From DATBGS01 sp036557885 (GTDB taxonomy: Bacteria; Chloroflexota; Ktedonobacteria; Ktedonobacterales; DATBGS01), in contig DATBGS010000098.1 in assembly GCA_036557885.1 (NCBI GenBank), forward strand, positions 1 through 7,871: a stretch of DNA of 7,871 nt, read 5' to 3'. Numbering within the stretch: the stretch's first letter is position 1; every line of letters begins with the position of its first letter. The notes under the pieces are model-generated. The model had not been told where the DNA came from, did not search any database, and saw only the letters and a list, made by a program, of their open reading frames with translations. Shown here piece by piece: positions 1-6,802 of this stretch. Both the position numbers and the translations under genes were made by a program.

Positions 1-261
1 GCTGGCTTGCTTCTGTATAGCCTGCTGACCAATTACGAACTGGGCATCCCTGGCATCAAGTTTATCCCGATGGCCTATCATCTCATCTTTGACTTTGTGG
101 CCTGCGTCGTGCTGGCGATTTCGCCCTTCGTCTTTGGCTTCTACGATGCGAACAAGCCAAATCAGTGGCTGTCCCATGTGGTGCTGGGCGTGGGCGTGAT
201 TCTGCTGGTGCTCGTCACTAAAACCGTCTATCAGCCAAAGAAGGTTGCGGTTGCCGCGTAA
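1..261 (+). CDS. Small membrane protein, SPW-repeat-like (5' end missing)
   Basis: The frame is open from the first base and ends with TAA at 259-261, so this is the C-terminal 86 residues of a longer protein. Two strongly hydrophobic stretches can be seen: one around the motif VVLAISPFVFGF and one around VVLGVGVILLVLV, with a short polar loop containing Asp, Lys, Pro and Trp between them. The protein ends in a basic, Ala/Val-rich tail. A helix with a Ser-Pro-aromatic motif followed by a second helix after a Trp is the pattern of SPW-repeat membrane proteins, whose biochemical function is unknown. The family call is tentative because only one repeat lies in the window; that it is an integral membrane protein is fairly safe. 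A strong palindrome starts 11 bp after the stop and probably ends the transcript. Confidence 0.75.
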   Translation, partial: AGLLLYSLLTNYELGIPGIKFIPMAYHLIFDFVACVVLAISPFVFGFYDANKPNQWLSHVVLGVGVILLVLVTKTVYQPKKVAVAA

Positions 262-272
262 ATAACGGCGAG

Positions 273-334
273 TTCCCGGCGCGGTGGCCGGGGCTACAAG
301 CGACTGCCTGTAGCCCCGGCCACCGCGCCGGGAA
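273..334. repeat. Perfect 26-bp-arm palindrome between convergent genes
   Basis: The arms at 273-298 and 309-334 are perfect reverse complements over 26 bp around a 10-nt loop (299-308). The element fills the gap between the rightward stop (261) and the leftward MutS-like stop (338), so it could end transcription from both sides, although neither side has a T-run as in a classic intrinsic terminator. The right-arm sequence 309-332 recurs identically for 24 bp at 6177-6200 inside another gene. This marks it as a member of a dispersed, REP-like palindromic family rather than a unique terminator. Confidence 0.9.
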
Positions 335-337
335 GCG

Positions 338-2218
338 TTACAGGCGCAGCGCCTCATCCAGCGGCAGGCCGACCATTTCCAGCAGCTTGAGCGCGTTGGT
401 GGACGTAGCGATGCCGGGGCGCAGCTTATAGTCAAAGGTCATCTTCAGCCCCTCCGGGCTGCGCGTAAATGTCTCGGTGAAGTGGACAAGCTGGGCGGTG
501 CTGGCGATTTCTGGCGTCTGGGCCAGCGTCAGATCATGCGTGGAGACGGCGCCCGTTCCGCCCAACGAGAGCAGGTGGCGCACGATCTGGCGCACGGCAA
601 TCTGGCGCTCGGCGGTGTTGGTGCCATGCAGGATTTCATCCAGCAAGAAGAAGGGCAGGCGCTCGCCAGCAGCGCTCGTCTGTGTGGCAATCGTCACGAC
701 TTCTTTGAGGCGCTGAAGTTCGGCCATGAAGTAGGAGACGCCCTGCTCCAGCGAATCCTGCACGCGAATGGTGGTGGCAAGCGTGATGGGCGGCAGGCTG
801 AGCGCGTCGGCGCAGACCGGCCCGCCCGCCTGCGCCAGCGTGATGTTGACGCCCAGCGCCCGCAGCAGCGTGCTCTTGCCCGACATATTGGAGCCAGTGA
901 CGAGCAAGAACGTCCCCGGCGGCCCCACGCTGAAATCGCTGCCCACGCAGGCTGCTGGCGCCAGGAGCGGGTGGCCCAGGTTCGCGCCATGCAGCGCTGG
1001 CTCGTCCGGCGTGATCGTGGGGAAGGTCCAGGCCGGGTGATCGAAGGTGAGCGTAGCAAGCGCGGCCAGCGCCTCCATTTCGCCCAGCGCCTCCAGCCAG
1101 GCGCGGGCGTGCTTGCCCGCCACGCGCTGCCAGCGTTCCAGCAGCCAGAGCACGTGGAAATCCCAGAGCGTGAGCCATTGAATGAGAATAAAAAACATCA
1201 TGCCGCGAATATCCACCAGCGGCATACGCCGCACCAGGCGGCGCATCTGCTCATCGGCGTGCAGCCCGCCCGCCGAAAGTGTGGCCTGGAGGCGTTGCAG
1301 CAGCGGCGCGGTAAACGTCTGGCCGGTGATGATCTGGAACAGGGTGGCATAGGCGCGGTAGGTTTCCTGGCGCTCCGAGACTTCGCCTATGATATGGCTG
1401 GGCGCGCGCCCCACCGTCTGGCAGAGGCCGATATTGACGGGCAATACGATGAGCCAGTAGGGGAAGCTGAACAGCCCGACGATCTGCGCGACGATCAGCC
1501 CCAGCGTGAGCACGGCCAGCGCCCGGCTCAGCCAGACCAGCCACGTTCGTGTCGCCAGCCAGAGCGGGCTTTCGGCCCATTCCAGAAAGCGCTCGTAGCT
1601 GGCCTGGGTCGTCTCGATCAGCCGCCCGCTTACGGCCAGCGAATCGCGCAGACCCACCAGCGGCGCCAGTTCCGCGACGGCTTCCTGTCGCTCTTGGATG
1701 GTTGCTGGCAGGGCTGGCTCCAGCAGCCAGCCCTGGAGCGTGTTTTTCCCAACAGGCGTATTGGGCGTGTGCAGCAGATGTTGCAGCGAGGCATGCCCCA
1801 ATAGATCAAGGTCGGCGGCCTGGGAATGCGGCGTGATGGGCGTGGGCGGCGGGCGCAAGGGCAGCCTTGACCAGTCGCGGTGCAGCCGACGCAGCCCTTC
1901 GTCGTTGATCTCCCACAGCGTGTGATAGCGCCGCTCGATCTGGTTCAGGCGGCCCAGGTTCACATAGGCCACGACAAAACCTAGCGCAAACACGGCGGCA
2001 AGCAGATACAACGGCAGCCCGCCGCGCCAGAGGCCCAGCGCCAGGCACAGCAGCGCCGCCAGCACCAGGGCCACATTCAGGTTAGCGTTCAGGTCGCTGA
2101 AGCGGCGATAGCGCTCGCGCAGCGCGGCAAATTGGACGCAGCGCGTTTCATAGATAGCTTGAGGGGAACTCGCATCGCTGGCGCGTGGATGTCGGGCCGC
2201 GAGGAGATCAGCTTGCAT
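338..2218 (-). CDS. Membrane-anchored MutS-like ATPase
   Basis: This 626-aa protein has a complete MutS-type ABC ATPase domain at its C-terminus: Walker A GSNMSGKST (residues 442-450), Walker B FFLLDE (523-528) followed by HGTNT, and the STHD switch motif (559-562). Residues about 136-169 resemble the start of the MutS lever/core domain (DLLGHASLQHLL, then WLLEPA). The N-terminal mismatch-recognition and connector domains of true MutS are absent. Instead there are two hydrophobic helices near residues 47-87 and another pair near 226-268, which indicate a membrane anchor. The family is usually annotated as a MutS family protein of unknown role; mismatch repair should not be assumed. The ATG at 2218 is supported by AGGAG (2227-2231 on the other strand) with an 8-nt spacer. 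The gene is divergent from the MFS gene, and its stop lies 3 bp from the palindrome. Confidence 0.93.
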   Translation of the reverse strand: MQADLLAARHPRASDASSPQAIYETRCVQFAALRERYRRFSDLNANLNVALVLAALLCLALGLWRGGLPLYLLAAVFALGFVVAYVNLGRLNQIERRYHTLWEINDEGLRRLHRDWSRLPLRPPPTPITPHSQAADLDLLGHASLQHLLHTPNTPVGKNTLQGWLLEPALPATIQERQEAVAELAPLVGLRDSLAVSGRLIETTQASYERFLEWAESPLWLATRTWLVWLSRALAVLTLGLIVAQIVGLFSFPYWLIVLPVNIGLCQTVGRAPSHIIGEVSERQETYRAYATLFQIITGQTFTAPLLQRLQATLSAGGLHADEQMRRLVRRMPLVDIRGMMFFILIQWLTLWDFHVLWLLERWQRVAGKHARAWLEALGEMEALAALATLTFDHPAWTFPTITPDEPALHGANLGHPLLAPAACVGSDFSVGPPGTFLLVTGSNMSGKSTLLRALGVNITLAQAGGPVCADALSLPPITLATTIRVQDSLEQGVSYFMAELQRLKEVVTIATQTSAAGERLPFFLLDEILHGTNTAERQIAVRQIVRHLLSLGGTGAVSTHDLTLAQTPEIASTAQLVHFTETFTRSPEGLKMTFDYKLRPGIATSTNALKLLEMVGLPLDEALRL

Positions 2219-2394
2219 GCAGGGTGCTCCTGTTGTATGATTGCCTATTGCGTGGATAGCTCCGCGCTTTTGTTATATCACCTCACACCAAGAAAGAGGC
2301 CAGACGTGTCAGCAGCAATTCTTAACACACCATCTACAAAGAATGTACGCAGCATGGGCGAATATAGAGATGCCCGCTGCCTTGATGACATGCT

Positions 2395-2399
2395 AGGAG
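2395..2399 (+). promoter_or_regulatory. Ribosome binding site that fixes a TTG start
   Basis: AGGAG ends 7 nt before the TTG at 2407. No ATG or GTG in the same frame is better placed near the N-terminus, so this site is the reason for choosing the TTG start of the MFS gene. Confidence 0.7.
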
Positions 2400-2406
2400 T
2401 TGCTGC

Positions 2407-3699
2407 TTGTTGTTTGCAGAACGCTTTACCTGGGAGGCGAAGACCGTCTATCTGATTCTGTCCAGCGCCTCCGCCTTTTTCTTTACCACGATTGTTACCC
2501 TTAATCTCGTCTACCAGTTGGAAGTGGCGCACCTCAGCCCGCTGCAACTGGTGCTGGTTGGCACCGTTCTGGAAATCACCGCGTTCTTTACGCAGGTACC
2601 CACCGGGGTGCTTGCCGATGTCTATAGCCGCCGCCTGGCGGTGATTGTGGGCCTGGCGCTGATTGGCGCGGGCTTTCTGCTGGAGGGGTCCATCCCCCAG
2701 TTCTGGGCTATTCTGCTGGCGCAGGTGCTCTGGGGAATTGGCATCACCTTTACGGATGGCGCGGACAGCGCCTGGATTGCCGATGAAGTGGGCGAAACCC
2801 AGCTTGGCCCGCTCATGCTGCGCGCCTCGCAGGTTAGCCGCGTGGGTGGGTTGGTGGCTATTCCGCTCAGCGTGGCGCTGGGCAGCATTCGGCTCAATCT
2901 GCCAATCTTGCTAGGGGCTGGGCTATATGTGGTGCTGGCCGGGCTGCTGCTGGTCATCATGCCCGAACGCGGCTTTCAGCCCACGCCGCGCGAAGACCGC
3001 ACCACCTGGCAGACAATGGCCGCGACGACCAGCAACGGAGTGCGTCTGATTCGCCAGCGCCCCATTTTGCTGACCTTCCTGGGCATCACAGCGTTTTCTG
3101 GGCTGTTTAGCGAGGGCTTTGATCGGCTCTGGACGGCACATCTGCTTCAGGATTTCAGCTTTCCGGCGCTGGGCAATTTCAAGCCGGTGATCTGGTTTGG
3201 CATCATCAGCATTGGCTCTACGCTGCTGAACCTGGGCGTTACTGAGGTGCTGAAGCGTCGCCTGGATACCAACCGCCACCGGGCGGTGGCAAATCTGTTG
3301 TTTGCCTTTACCGCGTGTCTGGTGGTGAGCATCCTGGGCTTTGCGCTGGCGGGCAATTTCTGGGTGGCGCTGGCGGCGTTATGGTGCGCGAGCGTCTTCC
3401 GCAATACGCAGGAACCCATTTTCCGTACCTGGCAGATACAGCGCATTGACCCAGCGGTGCGGGCGACGGTGCTCTCGATTGATGGGCAGGTGAACGCGCT
3501 GGGCCAGATTGCGGGCGGCCCGGCGGTGGGCGCGATTGGCAATGCCTCGCTGCGGGCGGCGCTGGTCGTGTCGGGCGTCATCCTGTCGCCCGCGCTGCTG
3601 CTCTTTGCCCGCGCCAGACGCCAGGGGACGATTGCGGCTGCACCAGATGAGGTGCCCGGCGTGGCTGTGTCGCTTGAAGGAGCGTCAACTCTGGACTAA
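2407..3699 (+). CDS. Major facilitator superfamily (MFS) transporter
   Basis: This 430-aa protein has about twelve hydrophobic segments, the usual length and topology of an MFS permease. The family signature loop between helices 2 and 3 is present as GVLADVYSRR (residues 67-76). A long polar central loop (about 188-212) separates the two six-helix halves. The C-terminal half carries the Gly-rich run GQIAGGPAVGAIG typical of drug-efflux-like MFS members. It probably exports a small molecule by proton antiport, but the substrate cannot be told from sequence. The start is a TTG with a well-placed AGGAG; a second TTG follows immediately. The gene diverges from the MutS-like gene over a 188-bp gap in which only weak promoter-like hexamers were seen. 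Its last 15 bp overlap the end of the convergent kinase gene. Confidence 0.92.
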   Translation: MLFAERFTWEAKTVYLILSSASAFFFTTIVTLNLVYQLEVAHLSPLQLVLVGTVLEITAFFTQVPTGVLADVYSRRLAVIVGLALIGAGFLLEGSIPQFWAILLAQVLWGIGITFTDGADSAWIADEVGETQLGPLMLRASQVSRVGGLVAIPLSVALGSIRLNLPILLGAGLYVVLAGLLLVIMPERGFQPTPREDRTTWQTMAATTSNGVRLIRQRPILLTFLGITAFSGLFSEGFDRLWTAHLLQDFSFPALGNFKPVIWFGIISIGSTLLNLGVTEVLKRRLDTNRHRAVANLLFAFTACLVVSILGFALAGNFWVALAALWCASVFRNTQEPIFRTWQIQRIDPAVRATVLSIDGQVNALGQIAGGPAVGAIGNASLRAALVVSGVILSPALLLFARARRQGTIAAAPDEVPGVAVSLEGASTLD

Positions 3700-4848
3700 G
3701 GAGAAGCGCAGATCAAGGTCGCCAACGTGCAGGGTGTCTCCGTCGTGGAGTTCGTGTTTTTCAAACGGCGGCAATGGAACGCCATTGAGCCGCGTGGGGT
3801 TGAGCGCTTTGAGGTCTTCGACGAAAAAGTGCCCGCCCTCTTGCAGAATGCGAGCATGGCGCCGCGATACCCGGCGCGTGTTGTCCAGGTTGGTCAGATC
3901 CACCTCTGGCGGGCTGAATTGGGAATCCAGCCGCCCGATGGTGCTGTGCACTTTCGTCAGATAGACCACCACGCCATTGGCGAGAATCGTCACCTGCGCC
4001 CGCAGTGGCGGCGCGTCGAGGTGCATCTTGAGCGCTTCCAGTTCCTGAATATACTCCTGCGGCGTCTGGAAGCGGGCGGCTGGATTTTTTGCCATGCCTT
4101 TATGGATAAACTCTTCAAAAGCGGGCGGTATGTCCGGGCGCAGCGCCAGCAGCGAAGGCAGCGGGCCGTTGATGTGCATGCCCAGCACATCCAGCACATT
4201 CTTGCCTTCATAGGGCACGCGGCCCGTGAGCATCTCAAAAAACACGCAGGTCAGGGCGTAGAGGTCGGCCCGCGTATCCACGTTATGGCTATCGCGCACC
4301 TGCTCTGGCGAGGCGTAATACGCCGTACCCATAAAGGTGCCGCGCTCGGTGAGCGGCGCGGAGTTTTGGGAGCGCGCCAGCCCAAAATCCGTCAGTTTGG
4401 CAAGGTTGCCCGCTGTGACCAGAATGTTTTGCGGCTTGACATCGCGGTGGATCACCTGCTGTTGGAAGGCCACGTGCAGCGCCTTGGCAATCTGCTCGGC
4501 AAAATCGAGCGCGCGCTCCGTCGGAAACGCGCCGCCAGCGACAATGCACTGCTTGAGCGTGGCCCCATCCACATATTCCATCACCAGGAAGTAAATGGTG
4601 TCGTCCAGGGCGTATTCTATCAGGCGCACGACATGCGGGTTTGCCAGGGTCGTCAGGATTTCTGCTTCGCGCTTGAAGCGTTTGAGCAAGTCTTCCTGAA
4701 CGGCCACGTCTGGCTTGAGCACCTTGACCGCAAAGATGCGATTGGACAAGACATCGCGGCCAATAAAAACGGTTGCCATTGTGCCGCTGCCAATTGTGTC
4801 TATTAATTTATACTGACCCTGCCTGCCCTTGAGAATCCGGTCCCGCAT
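3685..4848 (-). CDS. Soluble Ser/Thr protein kinase with C-terminal FHA domain
   Basis: The 387-aa product phosphorylates Ser/Thr residues and has all catalytic landmarks: glycine-rich loop IGSGTMATVFIG (19-30), VAIK-type lysine K42 in FAVKVL, helix-C Glu61, HRDVKPQN (134-141) with catalytic D136, DFG (154-156) and the SPE form of the APE motif (about 180-182). After the kinase lobe and a short helical linker (about 262-280), residues 290-385 form a forkhead-associated domain with G305-R306, S328-R-R-H331 and N355-G356, the residues that bind phosphothreonine. No transmembrane segment or PASTA domain is seen, so it is cytosolic, unlike PknB-type receptors. The FHA domain may bind the kinase's own phosphosites or a partner. 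The frame is open upstream to an ATG at 4899, but the ATG at 4848 has GGAGG 6 nt upstream, while the 4899 codon has no Shine-Dalgarno sequence. The extra 17 residues are therefore probably not translated. Confidence 0.94.
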   Translation of the reverse strand: MRDRILKGRQGQYKLIDTIGSGTMATVFIGRDVLSNRIFAVKVLKPDVAVQEDLLKRFKREAEILTTLANPHVVRLIEYALDDTIYFLVMEYVDGATLKQCIVAGGAFPTERALDFAEQIAKALHVAFQQQVIHRDVKPQNILVTAGNLAKLTDFGLARSQNSAPLTERGTFMGTAYYASPEQVRDSHNVDTRADLYALTCVFFEMLTGRVPYEGKNVLDVLGMHINGPLPSLLALRPDIPPAFEEFIHKGMAKNPAARFQTPQEYIQELEALKMHLDAPPLRAQVTILANGVVVYLTKVHSTIGRLDSQFSPPEVDLTNLDNTRRVSRRHARILQEGGHFFVEDLKALNPTRLNGVPLPPFEKHELHDGDTLHVGDLDLRFSLVQS

Positions 4849-4854
4849 CTCGCG

Positions 4855-4859
4855 CCTCC
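4855..4859 (-). promoter_or_regulatory. Ribosome binding site of the kinase gene
   Basis: GGAGG on the minus strand lies 6 nt from the ATG at 4848. It decides for this start over the in-frame ATG at 4899. Confidence 0.75.
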
Positions 4860-4922
4860 CCTGACCGGCGAGAAAAATGTATGGATGCTGACAAATCATA
4901 AGAAAGCAATAATCACATGACT

Positions 4923-4951
4923 ATAATATCAGGCTCTCTGAAATCAGGCAA
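4923..4951 (-). promoter_or_regulatory. Sigma70-like promoter for the kinase-FHA gene
   Basis: On the minus strand TTGCCT (4946-4951) and TATTAT (4923-4928) are separated by exactly 17 bp, within a locally AT-rich stretch. Transcription would begin near 4916 and leave a leader of about 68 nt before the ATG at 4848. This suggests the kinase gene is transcribed on its own and not only by readthrough from the upstream 461-aa gene. Confidence 0.6.
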
Positions 4952-5039
4952 TTCCCCAAAATAAAGAACGTGCAGAAACCAAAATCTGTTCCATTGGAGA
5001 GTGCCACCCGGCGCCGTCTCTGGGGTCAGCGAGCGGACC

Positions 5040-5070
5040 GCCAGCAGCGCGGGCCACCCGCGCTGCTGGC
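5040..5070 (-). terminator. GC-rich hairpin after the 461-aa protein gene
   Basis: A perfect 14-bp stem (5040-5053 with 5057-5070) closes a 3-nt loop and begins 5 bp beyond the TAG stop at 5076-5078. Its position fits a transcription terminator or mRNA 3'-end protector. There is no following T-run on the minus strand, so it is not a textbook intrinsic terminator. Its sequence is unrelated to the dispersed palindrome family nearby. Confidence 0.6.
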
Positions 5071-5075
5071 AAGCG

Positions 5076-6461
5076 CTACACGCGGCGGCTGGGCATCTCT
5101 GGCAGAAAGAGCGACTCCAGCGAACGCCAGGCAAACTGCGCCAGCAGCTCGGCCACGCGCCGCGCTGCGCGGCGCTTGTTCATTTCGCGCCGCAGCCGCG
5201 CTACGACCTCCTCCAGGCGCTTCAGGCGCAGCTTGATGGCCTCCTGGCGCAGCGTTTCCGTCTGCTCCTTCAATGACTCTGGCTCGCTGATGCGCGGCAC
5301 CTCCAGCACGCGCACCAGTTGCTCCACTTCGGTCTGAAGCACGGTCAGCGTGCCTTCTGGCTTCCAGGGCAGCAGCGGACTCGCCCATAAGCCCGGCAGG
5401 GGATGTTCCAGCAGCCCATGCCCGGCGCGCAGCGGCATGGCGTCTTCCCAGTCCAGCCAGACCCAGTGCTCCTTGCGCAGTTCAATCACGGCGTTGATGC
5501 CCACCAGCAGCAAAGAGAACAGATCAGTGCAGGTATCCAGCGTGGCAAATCGCTTTGTCCAGGCGCCATCCGTTGCCGAACGGGGGTCTATCTGCGGGAA
5601 CGGGGCCACCTTGCCCAGCGTGGGCGGTGGGCGCTTGAAGGGGCGCTCCAGGGGCGCCAGGGTATCGGGGACGGGCAGATAGACCGGCTCCGAGGGCCAG
5701 AGCGCGTATGGCGGAGGAAAATGCTTCGGGGCTTCCTTGGGCGGAACCCAGGGGCGCGCGGGGCGCTTCGACTCTTTTTTCCGTTCGGGCCACGTTCGGC
5801 GCTGGCCGGGGGTGTCCTCCGGCCACGTCTTGACTGGACGCTCGCGCCGACTCCAGGCATTGTAGCGCGTCTGGCCGGTGGGGGCTGGCTCCTGTGGGCG
5901 CGGTGTGCGCGCCCGCTGTGCCGCAGGCGCCCCTTTCGGGGGACGGCCCGGCAGGGATGCCGGGGCTACAGGGGAAGGGTTCCTTGTAGCCCCGGCATCC
6001 CTGCCGGGGAGCGCCGGGCTGCTCTCCACGTTAGTCGCAGGAGCCGACGGTTCGCTCTCGCCACGATTGCCCGGCACGGTGGCCGGGGCTACGAGCGCTC
6101 CGCCTGCCGTGCCCCTTTGTTTTGGGGTAGCCCCGGCGTCCCTGCCGGGGAGCGCCGGGGCTACGGACGAGCCGCTTGTAGCCCCGGCCACCGCGCCGGG
6201 GAGCGCTGCGGCTACAGGGCTGCTGTCACCGGTAGCCTCGGCCTCCTTGATGGGGAGGCCAGCAGCCACCCGCTCATAGACGAGGCGAATCTCTTCCAGG
6301 CGCTCCCGGCGGCGCTGCTCGAAAGCATCCTGGCTGAAGTCCTCCGGCGGCCATTTGGGTTTGGGGCGCGGCGACCAGATCAGGCGCTGCGTGCGCGGGC
6401 CTGGCGCGGGGGTGGGCTGCTGGGCGGAAGAGTCGGCGGGGTCGTGGTGAGCCTGAGACAT
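5076..6461 (-). CDS. Hypothetical 461-aa protein with palindrome-derived repeats
   Basis: I do not recognise this protein. It has four parts. Residues 1-67 are polar and end in an Arg/Glu-rich helix. Residues 68-175 are low complexity and repeat peptides such as ALPGRDAGAT and PVAPASLPG; they are encoded by copies of a palindromic DNA repeat. Residues 176-300 are rich in Pro, Arg and Trp and are probably disordered. Residues 300-390 look like a folded domain (FSLLLVGINAVIEL, then HWVWLDWED), followed by a strongly charged helix, likely a coiled coil, at about 395-440. No signal peptide is seen; residues 313-327 are hydrophobic but short. The ATG at 6461 is preferred because AAGGAG lies 7 nt upstream; an in-frame ATG at 6563 would add 34 Arg-rich residues without such a site. 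Coding on this strand is supported by the ribosome site, by the hairpin after the stop and by the conserved frame through all repeat copies. Confidence 0.75.
   Translation of the reverse strand: MSQAHHDPADSSAQQPTPAPGPRTQRLIWSPRPKPKWPPEDFSQDAFEQRRRERLEEIRLVYERVAAGLPIKEAEATGDSSPVAAALPGAVAGATSGSSVAPALPGRDAGATPKQRGTAGGALVAPATVPGNRGESEPSAPATNVESSPALPGRDAGATRNPSPVAPASLPGRPPKGAPAAQRARTPRPQEPAPTGQTRYNAWSRRERPVKTWPEDTPGQRRTWPERKKESKRPARPWVPPKEAPKHFPPPYALWPSEPVYLPVPDTLAPLERPFKRPPPTLGKVAPFPQIDPRSATDGAWTKRFATLDTCTDLFSLLLVGINAVIELRKEHWVWLDWEDAMPLRAGHGLLEHPLPGLWASPLLPWKPEGTLTVLQTEVEQLVRVLEVPRISEPESLKEQTETLRQEAIKLRLKRLEEVVARLRREMNKRRAARRVAELLAQFAWRSLESLFLPEMPSRRV
5947..6008. repeat. Palindromic repeat unit A, inside the 461-aa gene
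   Basis: Arms at 5947-5970 and 5985-6008 are perfect complements over 24 bp around a 14-nt loop; extra G-T-containing pairs can extend the stem inward. It is the GCATCCCTGCC sequence variant of the family at 273-334. Read on the minus strand, the two arms encode LPGRDAGAT and VAPASLPG. Confidence 0.9.
6070..6149. repeat. Palindromic repeat unit B, inside the 461-aa gene
   Basis: Arms at 6070-6092 and 6127-6149 pair over 23 bp with three mismatches around a 34-nt loop. The left arm is the CACGGTGGCC variant and the right arm the GTCCCTGCC variant. The unit therefore looks like a hybrid of two sequence types, or one that has drifted. Confidence 0.8.
6154..6200. repeat. Palindromic repeat unit C, inside the 461-aa gene
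   Basis: The left arm is shortened: 6154-6164 pairs over 11 bp with 6178-6188. The right arm is full length, and 6177-6200 is identical over 24 bp to 309-332, the right arm of the intergenic palindrome 5.8 kb away. Confidence 0.85.
6208..6258. repeat. Degenerate palindromic repeat unit D
   Basis: A partial left arm (GCGGCTACA, 6208-6216) and a decayed right arm (6232-6258, beginning GTAGCCTCGGC) resemble units A-C but with several substitutions. The right arm encodes GLPIKEAEAT on the minus strand, which aligns with the LPGRDAGAT peptide of the other units. It is probably the oldest copy. Confidence 0.5.
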
Positions 6462-6468
6462 CCTGAAT

Positions 6469-6474
6469 CTCCTT
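6469..6474 (-). promoter_or_regulatory. Ribosome binding site of the 461-aa gene
   Basis: AAGGAG on the minus strand is followed after 7 nt by the ATG at 6461. It is the strongest Shine-Dalgarno sequence in this frame and sets the start. Confidence 0.7.
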
Positions 6475-6802
6475 CTCCCCTGGGCAGGGGGCAGGCAGCA
6501 CGACGGCCACCTCCTGCGCAGCGCTGCTCGCTTCCCAGGCGGACGGTCATGGAAGCGGGGCATGGCCCCGGCCCATATGGGCGTTGCCTGGCGCGATGAG
6601 CGCTTGTCGTTGAGAGGTGGCCGGAAGAGGGACTTTCAGAATGTCTTGCGGCTTGACCTCTGTCCTATGCAGAAGTTGGGTTAATTGGCGTGGCCTGCTT
6701 CTTAGGCGTGGTCACGCTGGCCGTGATGCTGAGCACAAAATAATCGAACTACCGATGCACACATACGCGCATCGTGAGCGTCCATCAAGGAGGCTTGCGA
6801 CA
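6475..6802 (-). other. Long untranslated leader or unassigned region
   Basis: This stretch separates the 461-aa gene from its best promoter and would form a leader of about 335 nt. It holds a 12-bp perfect palindrome, GCCCATATGGGC (6571-6582), and no convincing small gene: the ATG-led frames on the minus strand are short and lack ribosome binding sites. An alternative start for the 461-aa gene (6563) lies within it. No known riboswitch pattern was recognised. Confidence 0.35.

Noticed and set aside
482..1804. 440-codon open frame on the plus strand opposite the MutS-like gene
   Set aside because: It lies wholly antisense to a gene with clear ATPase motifs, its translation is Arg/Gln/His-rich without domains, and it has no ribosome binding site. 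It is a high-GC shadow frame.
2243..2280. TTGCGT and TGTTAT hexamers spaced 17 bp, upstream of the MFS gene
   Set aside because: Only three and four of six bases match the consensus, too weak to call a promoter in a region where other spacings score similarly.
4849..4899. N-terminal extension of the kinase from the ATG at 4899
   Set aside because: No Shine-Dalgarno sequence lies before it, whereas the downstream ATG at 4848 has GGAGG at ideal spacing and the kinase domain needs no extra residues.
4913..5134. Small Cys/Arg-rich minus-strand frame upstream of the kinase
   Set aside because: It overlaps the end of the 461-aa gene, the hairpin and the kinase promoter, and its peptide resembles out-of-frame GC-rich sequence.
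5947..6258. Possible CRISPR array
   Set aside because: The repeats are palindromic arms in alternating orientation with uneven spacers, lie inside a coding frame, and have no cas genes nearby.
6571..6582. 12-bp perfect palindrome GCCCATATGGGC in the leader of the 461-aa gene
   Set aside because: It is short and single-copy here, and it is not placed against a promoter. It may be a protein-binding site but cannot be supported.
5403..6599. 398-codon open frame on the plus strand opposite the 461-aa gene
   Set aside because: Its composition is extreme (Arg/Gly/Cys-rich), it has no ribosome binding site, and the minus-strand frame has a good start, a promoter and a hairpin after its stop.
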